In this document: positions 1 through 7,696 of the stretch, in pieces | Layout of the letters: every line of letters starts with the position of its first letter | How positions within the stretch are numbered: the first letter of the stretch is position 1 | NCBI GenBank assembly: GCA_005887925.1 | Contig: VBLP01000180.1 | Span: 21,796-60,051 of the forward strand | Length of the DNA: 38,256 bases | Reading direction: 5' to 3' | Origin: Deltaproteobacteria bacterium | Lineage (GTDB): Bacteria; Myxococcota_A; Polyangia; Haliangiales; Haliangiaceae | Notes under the pieces: model-generated | What the model saw: the letters and a program-made list of their open reading frames with translations, nothing else | Told to the model about the DNA's origin: nothing | The model's database searches: none | Made by a program: the position numbers and the translations under genes

Positions 1-422
1 ATCCACGCTGGCTCGCCGGCCTGATAGGCGCGCTGGATGCGCCCGCGGGTCGCGTACTTGCGGCCCTCCTCGACGGGGACGCCAGCGATCTCGAACACAG
101 CGTGCTCCCAGATGTGCCAGGGCGTCGTCTCGTTCCTGGCGTCTCGCCCGGGGTGTTGGGTGTTCGAGGTCAGCTGACCCATGGGGATTGCACGCGCGTT
201 GCGCGTTGGCCTGCCATGGGCGGTTTCCGGCTCGCGGCGGGTGCTTCCAGATGTGCGCCCCCGCGTCGGCTTCGTCGCGGGGGCCTTGGTTACCGGGGGT
301 TGCGCCGGCAGTCGGAGAGCCCGCTTCGCGAATCCCTCCCGAGCGGGATCAGCGACAACGCGCCCACCGAGCACGAGGAATTCAGCGATGTCCGTGTCCA
401 TCTGGGTCGGCGACTTCGACAT
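1..422 (-). CDS. Hypothetical protein, 3'-truncated by the window edge
   Basis: An open frame of 140 codons starts with ATG at 422 and runs off the left edge without a stop. Its start is well supported. The minus strand reads AGGAGGTGGTGAACATG, so a near-perfect Shine-Dalgarno (GGAGG) lies inside the last codons of the RadA-like gene, and only 2 bp separate that gene's TGA from this ATG. This indicates translational coupling in the same operon. The N-terminal 20 residues are acidic and aliphatic. They are followed by a Pro/Lys/Arg/Thr-rich, probably disordered stretch (about 40-85) and then a more ordered part with a TPWHIWEHAVFEIAG segment (about 105-119) and basic residues. I do not recognise a family. 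Opposite-strand frames here are shadows. Confidence 0.75.
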   Translation of the reverse strand, partial: MSKSPTQMDTDIAEFLVLGGRVVADPAREGFAKRALRLPAQPPVTKAPATKPTRGRTSGSTRREPETAHGRPTRNARAIPMGQLTSNTQHPGRDARNETTPWHIWEHAVFEIAGVPVEEGRKYATRGRIQRAYQAGEPAW

Positions 423-424
423 GT

Positions 425-1465
425 TCACCACCTCCTCAACTGCTCGACGCGCGCACCGAGCTCCGAATCGATCTCGCCGCCCAGCGCGAGGTAGCGCTCG
501 AGGAGCTCGCGTGCGAGCGACAGCAGCGCACCAGGCGGCGGCTCCGGCGCGCGCTCCACAGCCGGATCGCGAGGATGAAGGCCCGAACTCGTCATCTCGA
601 AGCTGCCGACCTCCAGCGTCGAGCCATAGCGGTTCTTGTGCGCGCGCAGCTCGCGCCATGCGCCGAGCTCGCCGAGCTCGAACTGGAGCACGACGTCGAC
701 CAAGTGCTCGAGCGTCTTGGGGCCGGCCAGTGCTCCATCCTTCGTGACGTGCCCGATCACCAAGATGGTCAGGTCACGCGACTTGCCGAACGCCGCGAGC
801 CTCGTGGTGCACTCGCGGACCTGCGCGACGGATCCTGCCGTGGAGGCGACGTCGGCGCTCACCAGCGTGTGAATCGAGTCAATGGCGAGGAGCTCGGGTT
901 GGAGCTCATCGGCGTGCGCCAGCACGCTGTCAATGTCGGTCTCGGCCACGATCCGAATCCGGGGGTGCGCGGCATGCACCCGGCGCGCGCGCATCGCCAC
1001 CTGCGCGATCGACTCCTCGCCGGTCGCGTACAGGATGCGCTCGCAGCCCACGGCTGCGAGCAGCTGGGCCAGCAGCGTCGACTTACCGATGCCCGGCTCG
1101 CCGCCGAACAGCACCAGGCTCCCCACCACCAGGCCGCCCCCGAGCACACGATCGAGCGGCTCGATGCCGGTCACCAGCCGGGGCTCGACCGATGCCTCGA
1201 CGTCGGTGATCGGGATCGGAACGGAGCCAGACCGCACTGTCGGCGAGCTTGGCGGCGCGGGGACAGCGGCGAGCCCCGAGCTCGGCGGAGTCGGCGGCGG
1301 CCGGATCGGCTCCGGCTCCGGCTCCAAGGCAACGGGTGAGGCCGCGGACGAGCTCCATGCCTGGCACTTCGGGCAGCGCGCGATCCATCGGCCGTGGGTC
1401 GCCCCGCACGCCTTGCAGACATAGGGCGACGACGAGGACGCTTGTGGTCGCGGGACGGCGGTCAT
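425..1465 (-). CDS. radA: RadA/Sms-like ATPase lacking the Lon-like C-terminal domain
   Basis: This RecA-superfamily ATPase belongs to the RadA (Sms) family, which promotes branch migration and processing of recombination intermediates. Visible motifs in order are an N-terminal C4 zinc finger (CKACG...CPKCQAW, about residues 18-36), a Pro/Glu-rich linker, Walker A GGEPGIGKST (about 120), a Walker B-like LLAIDSIHT segment, and the RadA-specific KNRYGS motif near residue 276. Bacterial RadA is usually about 450-460 residues with a Lon-protease-like domain after KNRFG. Here only about 70 residues follow, ending in a helical tail, so that domain is absent. The start is chosen because ATG overlaps the upstream TGA (TGATG). 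It sits beside a GIY-YIG nuclease in a virus-like operon, so a role in element DNA recombination, replication or possibly packaging is inferred. Confidence 0.9.
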   Translation of the reverse strand: MTAVPRPQASSSSPYVCKACGATHGRWIARCPKCQAWSSSAASPVALEPEPEPIRPPPTPPSSGLAAVPAPPSSPTVRSGSVPIPITDVEASVEPRLVTGIEPLDRVLGGGLVVGSLVLFGGEPGIGKSTLLAQLLAAVGCERILYATGEESIAQVAMRARRVHAAHPRIRIVAETDIDSVLAHADELQPELLAIDSIHTLVSADVASTAGSVAQVRECTTRLAAFGKSRDLTILVIGHVTKDGALAGPKTLEHLVDVVLQFELGELGAWRELRAHKNRYGSTLEVGSFEMTSSGLHPRDPAVERAPEPPPGALLSLARELLERYLALGGEIDSELGARVEQLRRW

Positions 1466-2031
1466 CAGAAGGGGATCTCCTCGTCGCCGAGCACCTCGTC
1501 GCCGAACGCTTCATCCCCGAACGCCATGTCGTGGGCGTCCGGCTCCCCGGCGAGGTCGGGATCCGCCTCCGCGATGCCGTCGGGGTGCAAGACGAGGTTG
1601 TCGCGCGGCGCGAAGCGCTCGATCAGCGCGGCCTCGACCTCGAGCCGCTCATCTTTCTCGGTGAGCTGGATCGCGACCTCCGAGCGTGACCGCTGGTACA
1701 CCAGGCCCGGATCGTGGGCGCCGGGCCCGCGCATCCCTTTCCACCACTGCTTGCCCCTGCGCCAGGTCTGAAAATGTCGGGTCATGGTGTCGTAGAGGTC
1801 CTTCTTCGCCGAGCCGATGTAGAGGACCCGCCGCGTCCCGGCGTCGCGGATCACGTAGCAGCCCGGCTGACGCTTCAACGCCAGGACCCACGCCGGCCAT
1901 GCGCCTTCGGTGCCGACCGGTCGAAACTCCGACAGCCGGCCTCGCTGGGCGACGCGCTCGACCGCTTTGGTGTGCGCCGCGAGATCACGCTCGAGTCGAT
2001 CGAGCTGCTTTCGTAGTCGTTGCTTGGCCAT
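1465..2031 (-). CDS. GIY-YIG nuclease-like protein with an SSB-type acidic C-terminal tip
   Basis: The protein has 188 residues. An N-terminal coiled coil (KQRLRKQLDRLERDL) leads into a GIY-YIG-like core. This has GCYVI near residue 57, LYIGSAKKDLYDTMTRHF near 70 with the second (YIG) element and a basic helix, and EAALIERFAPRDNLV near 133, matching the Glu/Asn end of the fold. GIY-YIG domains cleave or nick DNA using a Tyr and a metal-binding Glu. The last 25 residues are strongly acidic and end in DEEIPF. This closely copies the C-terminal tip of bacterial SSB (consensus DDDIPF), which docks repair and replication enzymes. The gene overlaps radA by TGATG, which suggests joint function. Catalytic competence is inferred. 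Confidence 0.8.
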   Translation of the reverse strand: MAKQRLRKQLDRLERDLAAHTKAVERVAQRGRLSEFRPVGTEGAWPAWVLALKRQPGCYVIRDAGTRRVLYIGSAKKDLYDTMTRHFQTWRRGKQWWKGMRGPGAHDPGLVYQRSRSEVAIQLTEKDERLEVEAALIERFAPRDNLVLHPDGIAEADPDLAGEPDAHDMAFGDEAFGDEVLGDEEIPF

Positions 2032-2034
2032 TGC

Positions 2035-2484
2035 CTATCCCTGGACCTTGATGCCCGTCGCTTGCTCGATCTCGTCGCTCAGTTGACGCGCGGTCTTGCC
2101 GGACCGCCGGCGTGGCGCGGCCGTGGGCTCGTCGCCCTCGCCCGCAGCCACCCACCCGGTTCTGAGCAGCCGCTCCCAGCGGCCATCGTTCCAGCGCAGC
2201 TCCTTGCCGCGACTCGGCGGCGGAGGCACGCGCTCGCGCTCGACGAGCGCCGCCTCTCGATTGCCGTCACCCGTGACGACGGTGTAGCGGTTGCCCCTCC
2301 AGCGTCCCCCTCGTTGATAGGTCACCTCGTCTTCGGGTGCCGGATCCACCGCGTGGTAGCCGTTGCGATGCACTTCGAGCACGCGCCACCAGATGCGTTG
2401 ACGGAACGGCTCCGCGAACTCGTTGTAGGTGTAGAGCACGTAGAGCTGCCCGTTGCGGGTCTTGAGCTTGCCGGTCATCGTCAT
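2035..2484 (-). CDS. Hypothetical protein with shared C-terminal QLSxEIEQATG tail
   Basis: This is a 149-residue protein of unknown function. The first 75 residues look like a small beta-rich fold with aromatic strands (QLYVLYTYNEF, RIWWRVLEVHRNGYHAV, GNRYTVV). A charged Pro-rich linker follows. The last 20 residues, KTARQLSDEIEQATGIKVQG, form an amphipathic segment that is nearly repeated at the end of the next upstream gene (2510-3016). That pattern suggests a common docking or targeting tail. The gene lies 3 bp from the GIY-YIG gene. I recognise no family, so no function is proposed beyond membership of this operon. Confidence 0.8.
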   Translation of the reverse strand: MTMTGKLKTRNGQLYVLYTYNEFAEPFRQRIWWRVLEVHRNGYHAVDPAPEDEVTYQRGGRWRGNRYTVVTGDGNREAALVERERVPPPPSRGKELRWNDGRWERLLRTGWVAAGEGDEPTAAPRRRSGKTARQLSDEIEQATGIKVQG

Positions 2485-2509
2485 GGGTTCTTCCTCGAAG
2501 GCGTCGCGC

Positions 2510-3016
2510 CTACTCGCCCGAGCTGATCCGGACTCCGGTGGCCTGCTCGATCTCCCAGCTGAGCTGCTCCGAGGTCTTGCCCGTTGCCGCCGGCGTCTCC
2601 GGTTCAGCGGTCATCCGAATGAAAAGACCGTGCGCGATGGCCTCCGCCGGCGTCGCACCACGATGGAGGCGCGCCTCCAGGTTGTAGATCGTGTTTCCCA
2701 TGGCACCGTCCATGGCGGGGCGAAGCCATCGCGGCGCCTCGACCTGCGACTCCGTCTTCGAGAACGTCCAGTCGCCGTCGGCCCACTCCTCGACCAGGCC
2801 GTAGACCTGGTCATTCAGCCTGCTGACGACGAGCCACGCATCGTCCGCCTTCCTCGTGCGATAGCCGTACGGGACACCACCTGTGTGCTGGCGATGCTCT
2901 CCGTAGTGGGTCCGACTCCGAGCCGGCTCGAGCCGGTACGAATTGTAGTCGCCGACCTGGATGCGCGACGGCTTGGTCGTGGGAGGGCGGGTGCCGGGTG
3001 TGCGCTTCGTCGTCAT
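2510..3016 (-). CDS. Hypothetical protein, second carrier of the QLSxEIEQATG tail
   Basis: This is a 168-residue protein of unknown function. The N-terminus (about 1-20) is basic and Pro/Thr-rich. The body has aromatic beta-like segments (DDAWLVVSRLNDQVYGLVEE, GDWTFSKTES) and a helical segment around IYNLEARLHRGATPAEAIAHG. It ends KTSEQLSWEIEQATGVRISSGE, which aligns with the tail of its downstream neighbour (K-T-x2-QLS-x-EIEQATG). The bodies of the two proteins are otherwise not obviously alike. The spacing to both neighbours is short (25 and 15 bp), so it is probably in the same transcript. Confidence 0.8.
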   Translation of the reverse strand: MTTKRTPGTRPPTTKPSRIQVGDYNSYRLEPARSRTHYGEHRQHTGGVPYGYRTRKADDAWLVVSRLNDQVYGLVEEWADGDWTFSKTESQVEAPRWLRPAMDGAMGNTIYNLEARLHRGATPAEAIAHGLFIRMTAEPETPAATGKTSEQLSWEIEQATGVRISSGE

Positions 3017-3031
3017 GGCGACCTCTCTGGT

Positions 3032-3907
3032 TCAAGCGAGCTCGGGCTCGGCGAACACGCTGGCGCACTGCTCCGCGTTGGCGAGAATCGCGGGGAACTC
3101 ATCCCGATACTTCATCGTCTCGGGGTCGAGCTGCACGTGACCGACGGTGGCCGCGAACTCCTGCCAGCTGTGCGGGGCACGCTGCAAGCGCCGAGCGACG
3201 GCCCGCAGCCCTGTGTGGGACAGGCCCGGCAGACCGTGTTGCAGCTTCACCAACGTCCAGTAATTGCGCGTCGACCGCGACCAAGCGGCATCCGCGTTGA
3301 CAGCGACGAGATCGTGCGTCGCCATCACCATGCAGCGCGCGATGAGGTCGATCGTCGCGTCGGCCTGCTCTTGCATCTCGGCCGCGGTGAGCGGCCGCAA
3401 CAGCGCCGACGAGAATCCTCGAACGGTCCGCCCCTTGTACACGATCGCGTGGTCGTCGCCCGGCACGCAGTACGCGCGCAGCTGCGCACCTGTCACGCCG
3501 GAGCGCGCCAGGTCATCGGGGTTGTACAGCTGCGCAATCCCGATCTCGCGGGGATTCCCGTCAGGGCCGTGGGCGGCTGGATGGCCGATCGCGCACGGAT
3601 TGCCGCCGCTCTCGAGATCGATCCACCGGAGCGCGTACGGCAGCTGAATGCGATGCGCGAGGCACCCGGGCGCAAGAAGGGCCGCCCACTGCTCGAGGGT
3701 CGGCGGTGGAACGCTGCTGGTGCTGGTGTCCGTCGCGGTCGGCTCGGTCATACGTCCTCTCCTGGGTCCCCTGAGCACCGGGGGCTCTGTGTAAGCCCTC
3801 GGCGCGATGGCTGCTGCCGCCCGGCGGGGTCGGCCGGCGAGCGCGTAACCGGCCGCACCGGCCACCACGAAGAACAGCAAGATCCCTCCTGATGCCTCTC
3901 TGGCCAT
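3032..3907 (-). CDS. Membrane-anchored lytic transglycosylase-like protein
   Basis: The protein has 291 residues. An N-terminal transmembrane segment (GGILLFFVVAGAAGYALAG, about residues 7-25) is followed by a basic linker. A lysozyme-like SLT domain then carries WIDLESGGNPCAIG near residue 94, where the Glu is the expected catalytic residue, and later GIAQLYNP, the usual G-x-x-Q-x-P signature. Such enzymes cut the peptidoglycan glycan chain to the 1,6-anhydro product. An anchored SLT enzyme in a virion operon would open the cell wall during DNA entry or release, as P7 does in phage PRD1; that comparison is inference. The start is ATG in a TAATG overlap with the upstream gene. A later ATG (MTEPTATD) would remove the membrane anchor and is less likely. 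Confidence 0.8.
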   Translation of the reverse strand: MAREASGGILLFFVVAGAAGYALAGRPRRAAAAIAPRAYTEPPVLRGPRRGRMTEPTATDTSTSSVPPPTLEQWAALLAPGCLAHRIQLPYALRWIDLESGGNPCAIGHPAAHGPDGNPREIGIAQLYNPDDLARSGVTGAQLRAYCVPGDDHAIVYKGRTVRGFSSALLRPLTAAEMQEQADATIDLIARCMVMATHDLVAVNADAAWSRSTRNYWTLVKLQHGLPGLSHTGLRAVARRLQRAPHSWQEFAATVGHVQLDPETMKYRDEFPAILANAEQCASVFAEPELA

Positions 3908-4698
3908 TACATCTTCTCGGGCGCCGCGCTGGGCGCTGCCGGCGTGCTCGGTTCCCCGTCGCTCGGCAAGCTCGGGCCCTCCGGTGAGCTCGGCGGTCCC
4001 GCGGGCGTCGAGCCTTCCGATGGCGCGCTGGCGTGACCGCCAGCGCCGCGCCCGCGAGGGCGACGACGCGATCGACGCGCAGCGTTGGCGTCGTCGGTCT
4101 CCGCGATCGCCACCGTCGGACTCGGCGCCGCCACCGGCGCGGCGACTACCACCGCCGGGGTCGGCGCCGCAAGCGGTGCCGAATCCTGGGCTGGCGGCGG
4201 CGGCGCTGCCGGCGCCGGCAGGAGCCCGGCGAGCACGATCAGGGCACCCTCGGCGAGGGCCGCGTTCGCCGTGTCCTGGATGGCCAGCGTGTTCTCGAGG
4301 TAGCGATCGAGCAGGTGGCCGATCAGCATCATCTGCTCGATGGTGAACGGCGACGCGGCACCCGCGGGACCCGGCGACCGGGGCCGCTCCACGAGCTGCA
4401 CGGTCGGGCCCTGGATTCCGGCGCTCGCCGGATCGGCCCCGGTCGATGCCGAGGCTGTCGCCGGTGATTCCGGTGCCGGCGATCGCCGGTCGAGGATCTG
4501 GACCCTCGCGTCCTGGCGCATCCCTGGCGGCCGGCGCGCGGCCCTCACCTGGGCCTGGGCTTGCGCGCCCGCGGCCGGCGACGCCGACACGTGAGACGTG
4601 GTTGTGTCGGTCGGCTGGCGCTGAGGAACCTGGGTGCTCGAGCGCGGGATGCCGGTTGGGCGTGCCGCAAGGCGTGGAAGAAGTCTGACGTCACTCAT
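3907..4698 (-). CDS. Low-complexity Pro/Ala-rich protein with a central hydrophobic helix
   Basis: The protein has 263 residues, with ATG at 4698; a longer frame upstream would overlap the neighbouring gene. The N-terminal 110 residues are basic, Gln/Arg/Pro-rich and predicted disordered. A conserved-looking helical core (about 120-165) reads FTIEQMMLIGHLLDRYLENT and continues into a hydrophobic stretch ALIVLAGLLPAP. The C-terminal half is Pro/Ala/Ser-rich with an Arg-rich patch (ARRSRRRPRGRGAGG) that could bind nucleic acid. No known family is recognised. The core resembles a short membrane-associated or oligomerising helix, so a minor structural or DNA-contacting role is a guess from context. 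Confidence 0.65.
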   Translation of the reverse strand: MSDVRLLPRLAARPTGIPRSSTQVPQRQPTDTTTSHVSASPAAGAQAQAQVRAARRPPGMRQDARVQILDRRSPAPESPATASASTGADPASAGIQGPTVQLVERPRSPGPAGAASPFTIEQMMLIGHLLDRYLENTLAIQDTANAALAEGALIVLAGLLPAPAAPPPPAQDSAPLAAPTPAVVVAAPVAAPSPTVAIAETDDANAARRSRRRPRGRGAGGHASAPSEGSTPAGPPSSPEGPSLPSDGEPSTPAAPSAAPEKM

Positions 4699-4715
4699 CG
4701 CTGTACTCCGTCTGT

Positions 4716-5615
4716 TCAAATTGCGAGGTTGTAGAGAATGGAAAACCGAGCCTCGACGGCCAGGCCGCTGCGAACGCTCGCGTAGGCCGCGCCGGCGGGG
4801 ATATCGAACGAGGTCGGCCGCTCGCCCGAGACGACGACGTTGCCGACGTTGCCGGTCCGATTCGGGCTCTGCCAGAACCGCAGCGTTGCCGCCGTCACCG
4901 GGGGCCGATCCGACGAGTCGCTGGCCAGCACGTAGGCGCTGCGCGAGAAGCGCGGGATCGGCGACGCGTTGCTTTCGGCGTACGCGCACAGCGTGCCGAG
5001 ATAGACGGTCTTCTGCGCAACCCCCGGGCGAGCGAAGCCCGGCCCGACCCACGCGCAGAGCACGTACGCCGCGCTGGTCCCGACGATCGTGTCGGGCGAG
5101 GCCGTGACCGCGGCGTGCACTTCGACGCTGGAGGCGACGAGGTTGACGGTCGCGCCATTGATGAAGTCCACCGCGACCGTGGCGGACGTGCCGCCGACGC
5201 CCCAGACGATGATGGCCTCAAGCGGCGGCCAGGCGATCGGCCTGCGCTCGCCCGGGAAATTGCCGCGGCTGACGATGTCGTTGTTGTCCTGCTCCCCGGT
5301 GACGTTCTGGGCCCGCGCGGTGAGCCGCGGCGAGAACGCCAACGGCACCACGAGCGGCGGCGCGAGCGTCAGCGTGAGGTGCTGCGCGTCCAGGTCGTCG
5401 CCCTGGACGCGGAGGATCGAGACCGGCGAGCTCTGCTGCGCAGCTCGTCGGGTCGCGTTGTAGACGAGCACCGACTTCTTGCCCAACGCGCCACCCCGCG
5501 CGAGCCTCGCCCAGGCTGACAAGCTCGGGCGGTCCTCGCCGGGCCGTGGCGGATAGCCGTGCTCAGGATAGACGAGCTCGCGCGACAGCGGCGTCATCAG
5601 CGTGAGCGGCGTCAT
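4716..5615 (-). CDS. Putative jelly-roll-type structural protein
   Basis: The protein has 299 residues and is predicted almost entirely beta. After an N-terminal arm (about 1-45) come alternating hydrophobic strands: LDAQHLTLTLAPPLVVPLAF, AIIVWGVGGTSATVAVDFI, ATVNLVASSVEVHAAV, AAYVLCAWVGPGF, VTAATLRFW, FDIPAGAAYASVRSG, ARFSILYNL. About eight strands with a VWGVGG..VDF.NG core and a final DIPAGA strand fit a single jelly-roll or similar sandwich, the fold of many capsid proteins. There is no signal peptide. The ATG at 5615 overlaps the upstream TGA by 4 bp (ATGA). The fold is inferred from strand pattern only. It is a candidate capsid or coat component, competing with the twin proteins at 13.1-15.1 kb. 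Confidence 0.7.
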   Translation of the reverse strand: MTPLTLMTPLSRELVYPEHGYPPRPGEDRPSLSAWARLARGGALGKKSVLVYNATRRAAQQSSPVSILRVQGDDLDAQHLTLTLAPPLVVPLAFSPRLTARAQNVTGEQDNNDIVSRGNFPGERRPIAWPPLEAIIVWGVGGTSATVAVDFINGATVNLVASSVEVHAAVTASPDTIVGTSAAYVLCAWVGPGFARPGVAQKTVYLGTLCAYAESNASPIPRFSRSAYVLASDSSDRPPVTAATLRFWQSPNRTGNVGNVVVSGERPTSFDIPAGAAYASVRSGLAVEARFSILYNLAI

Positions 5616-6721
5616 TCCGGTTCCCTCCCGCTGCTCGCGAGCGCTGCGATGCCAGCGACCGCGAGCGCCGCCACCACCGCCACCACCGCGCCGCTCGGGT
5701 GCGAGCGGGCCGGCGCGACGGGCTGCGCCGTGATGTCGATGGCCCTGCCCGTGCCGAACACTTCATTGACGGGCTGGGGCCACGCGTGGCTCGTCTTGTC
5801 GTAGTAAGCCACGTAGAAGAAGGTCTCCGGCTTATCGGTGAGCTCGCCGTACCAGTCGGCGGCGGCGTGCAGCGACGGGAACACCTGCCAAGACCAACCC
5901 GTCGGCGCTCCCTCCACCCCGGCGAAGGTGGTCGGGTCCTGCATGGCGACCACACCAACGAGGTCGCCGCTCGCCTCGTCGGCGACCGCGATGGCGATGT
6001 CGCGGATCTGCGCGATGGTCTGCGCGGGCAGCGTCCCGGTCGGCGCCGGAACGCCCTGGTCCGCGCGTGCCTGCGCGGCCTCGTGGACCGCGACAGCCAC
6101 ATCCGGCGCCGACACCGCCTGCGCAACGGCGAGCCGCTGCGCAGGCTGCGGCATCGAGACCGGGGATCCAGACGGCGCCGTGGCGAGCTCGGGCGGCAAG
6201 ATCGGCTGCGCCGCGATCGAGGACACCGCCGGATGCTCGGCCGGCAACTGGTCGACGACCGGCGCAGGTGGAGGCACCGCGGCTGCGTGCGCTGCCTCCC
6301 GTGCCGCAGCGGCCACCACCACTGGAGACACCGTCGCCGGCTGGAAGGCCGCGGCGGCGTGCGTGGCCGAGCTCGCGGTCGTGGTCGCCGCAGCCGCCGC
6401 CTCGGCGTGCTGCTGGGCGCGCACCGGGTCGGGTTCTTTCACCGCCGCGTCGAGGTGCGCCGCGGCTGCTTGCATGGCGAGCTCCGCGTCGCTGAGGTGC
6501 TGCTCGACCGCAGGATGGGTATAGGTCAAGACGAGCTGGCCCGCTCGGTCCTCGCGCTGGACCTTCGCGAAGATGTCGAGCCAGACCCGCATCATCGCCC
6601 GGTCGGTTGGATCGGCGGGATTGAGGCGCTTGCCCACGCGATAATGCGTTTGCGCCCAGAAGCGAGCGTCCGTCTCCCGGTCGAGCACTGCGTTGGATTT
6701 CCCTTGGGTCGATGTCCTCAT
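5612..6721 (-). CDS. Structural protein with C-terminal membrane anchor and shared FPS..DW domain
   Basis: The protein has 369 residues. The N-terminal domain (about 1-70) contains DARFWAQTHYRVGKRLNP and DRAMMRVWLDIFAKVQRE. It is followed by a long Ala-rich helical or disordered stretch (about 75-240). A compact C-terminal domain (about 265-330) has VFPSLHAAADWYGEL, FFYVAYYDKT and AWPQPVNEVFG, and it recurs at the C-terminus of the protein at 9881-11413. The protein ends with a transmembrane helix (AVVAVVAALAVAGIAALAS, about 345-363) and a short charged tail. This C-anchored layout suits a protein of an internal membrane or host envelope. No named family is recognised. Confidence 0.75.
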   Translation of the reverse strand: MRTSTQGKSNAVLDRETDARFWAQTHYRVGKRLNPADPTDRAMMRVWLDIFAKVQREDRAGQLVLTYTHPAVEQHLSDAELAMQAAAAHLDAAVKEPDPVRAQQHAEAAAAATTTASSATHAAAAFQPATVSPVVVAAAAREAAHAAAVPPPAPVVDQLPAEHPAVSSIAAQPILPPELATAPSGSPVSMPQPAQRLAVAQAVSAPDVAVAVHEAAQARADQGVPAPTGTLPAQTIAQIRDIAIAVADEASGDLVGVVAMQDPTTFAGVEGAPTGWSWQVFPSLHAAADWYGELTDKPETFFYVAYYDKTSHAWPQPVNEVFGTGRAIDITAQPVAPARSHPSGAVVAVVAALAVAGIAALASSGREPE

Positions 6722-6748
6722 GGCGACGCTCTCTCGTGAATGACGTGG

Positions 6749-7696
6749 TTAAACGGTCCCCGCAGCGATCGAGAACGGCGGCGTCGACAGCAGAAAGTCG
6801 GTTGTCGTCAGCGCCACGCCGATTTGCGCGATCACGGGACCGCGAGCGAACGGTCTCTCGATCGAATAGAAGCCGGCCTCGAAGTCCCCGGTGAGAAAGT
6901 ACGGCTGCCCGGGGAACAGCCCGACCGCCGAGTGTGTCACGCGGTTCCACTGCGCGACGGTCAACGTCACGACCCCCGCGGTCTGCACGACCACGTCGGC
7001 GCCATCGACGAGTACGACGACGCCGATGGCGGCCGCCTCGGTATCCTTGATGTTGAACGCGCCCCGTACCACGCCCGGCGCTTCGACCTTGACGGCGATG
7101 CCGAGCGGCGGCGGCTGACCGTCAAAGCGCGCCCGCACCGTCGCACCGTCAAGATTCCGGGTCATCTGCGACGGAAGCGCCAACAGCAGCGTGCGCGCGT
7201 TCAGCGCGATGCCGATGCGCGCGACGAAGACCCGCGGCGTCGTCGGCGGCGTCGGCACGAGCCTCGCGAACTCCACCGCGTCGAGGAAGTACGTCACACC
7301 GAGTTGCAGCCCGCCCGTATTTCCGGTCACGGGGTCCCAGTCTTCGGGCGCGAGCTCCACGAGCCCCGAGCTCTTGACCTGCACCGTGCCATCCGGGTTG
7401 ACGGCGACGATCACGCCGGCGACCTGCGAGGTCGCGAAGTCCTCGATCGCGATCGCGGGCTGCACCGTCGTGATGCCGCCAGGCACGGACACGAACGCGA
7501 CGAACACGGGTTGACCACGCTGAGGAAGCGACACTCCACCGCGAAAAGCGGCGGTGAACACCGACGCGTCGACGGCCTGGCCAGCGCGCAGCGGGTGCTC
7601 GGGGGTCCCGTTGCCGAGGATCGTCACCTGGTCGGCGGACACCATCGCCAGACTTGGAACCGGCGGCCCGCCCGCGATGCGTCGGGTGTCCGTCAT
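6749..7696 (-). CDS. Beta-repeat protein, fibre- or spike-like (two W-VTG-GGL repeats)
   Basis: The protein has 315 residues. The opening TRRIAGGPPVPS matches the start of the next gene (TTPIAGGRPPSS). It carries two copies of a repeat of about 65 residues. Copy one is VELAPEDWDPVTGNTGGLQ..YFL..RIGIALNARTLLLALP, and copy two is VTLTVAQWNRVTHSAVGLF..YFLTG..QIGVALTTTDFLLSTP. The pattern Wx2(V/I)T-x4-(G/V)GL-x6-YFL-(n)-(I/V)G-(I/V)(A/G)L resembles small beta domains common in phage tail-fibre, spike and capsid-decoration proteins; this is from my memory of the pattern, not a database match. ATG overlaps the upstream gene's end in the ATGA style. It is probably a surface component of the particle. 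Confidence 0.75.
   Translation of the reverse strand: MTDTRRIAGGPPVPSLAMVSADQVTILGNGTPEHPLRAGQAVDASVFTAAFRGGVSLPQRGQPVFVAFVSVPGGITTVQPAIAIEDFATSQVAGVIVAVNPDGTVQVKSSGLVELAPEDWDPVTGNTGGLQLGVTYFLDAVEFARLVPTPPTTPRVFVARIGIALNARTLLLALPSQMTRNLDGATVRARFDGQPPPLGIAVKVEAPGVVRGAFNIKDTEAAAIGVVVLVDGADVVVQTAGVVTLTVAQWNRVTHSAVGLFPGQPYFLTGDFEAGFYSIERPFARGPVIAQIGVALTTTDFLLSTPPFSIAAGTV

Noticed and set aside
102-1339. Long plus-strand frames over the left end
   Set aside because: They are Arg/Ala-rich antisense shadows of the RadA-like gene and the partial gene at the left edge, with no ribosome binding sites or family motifs.
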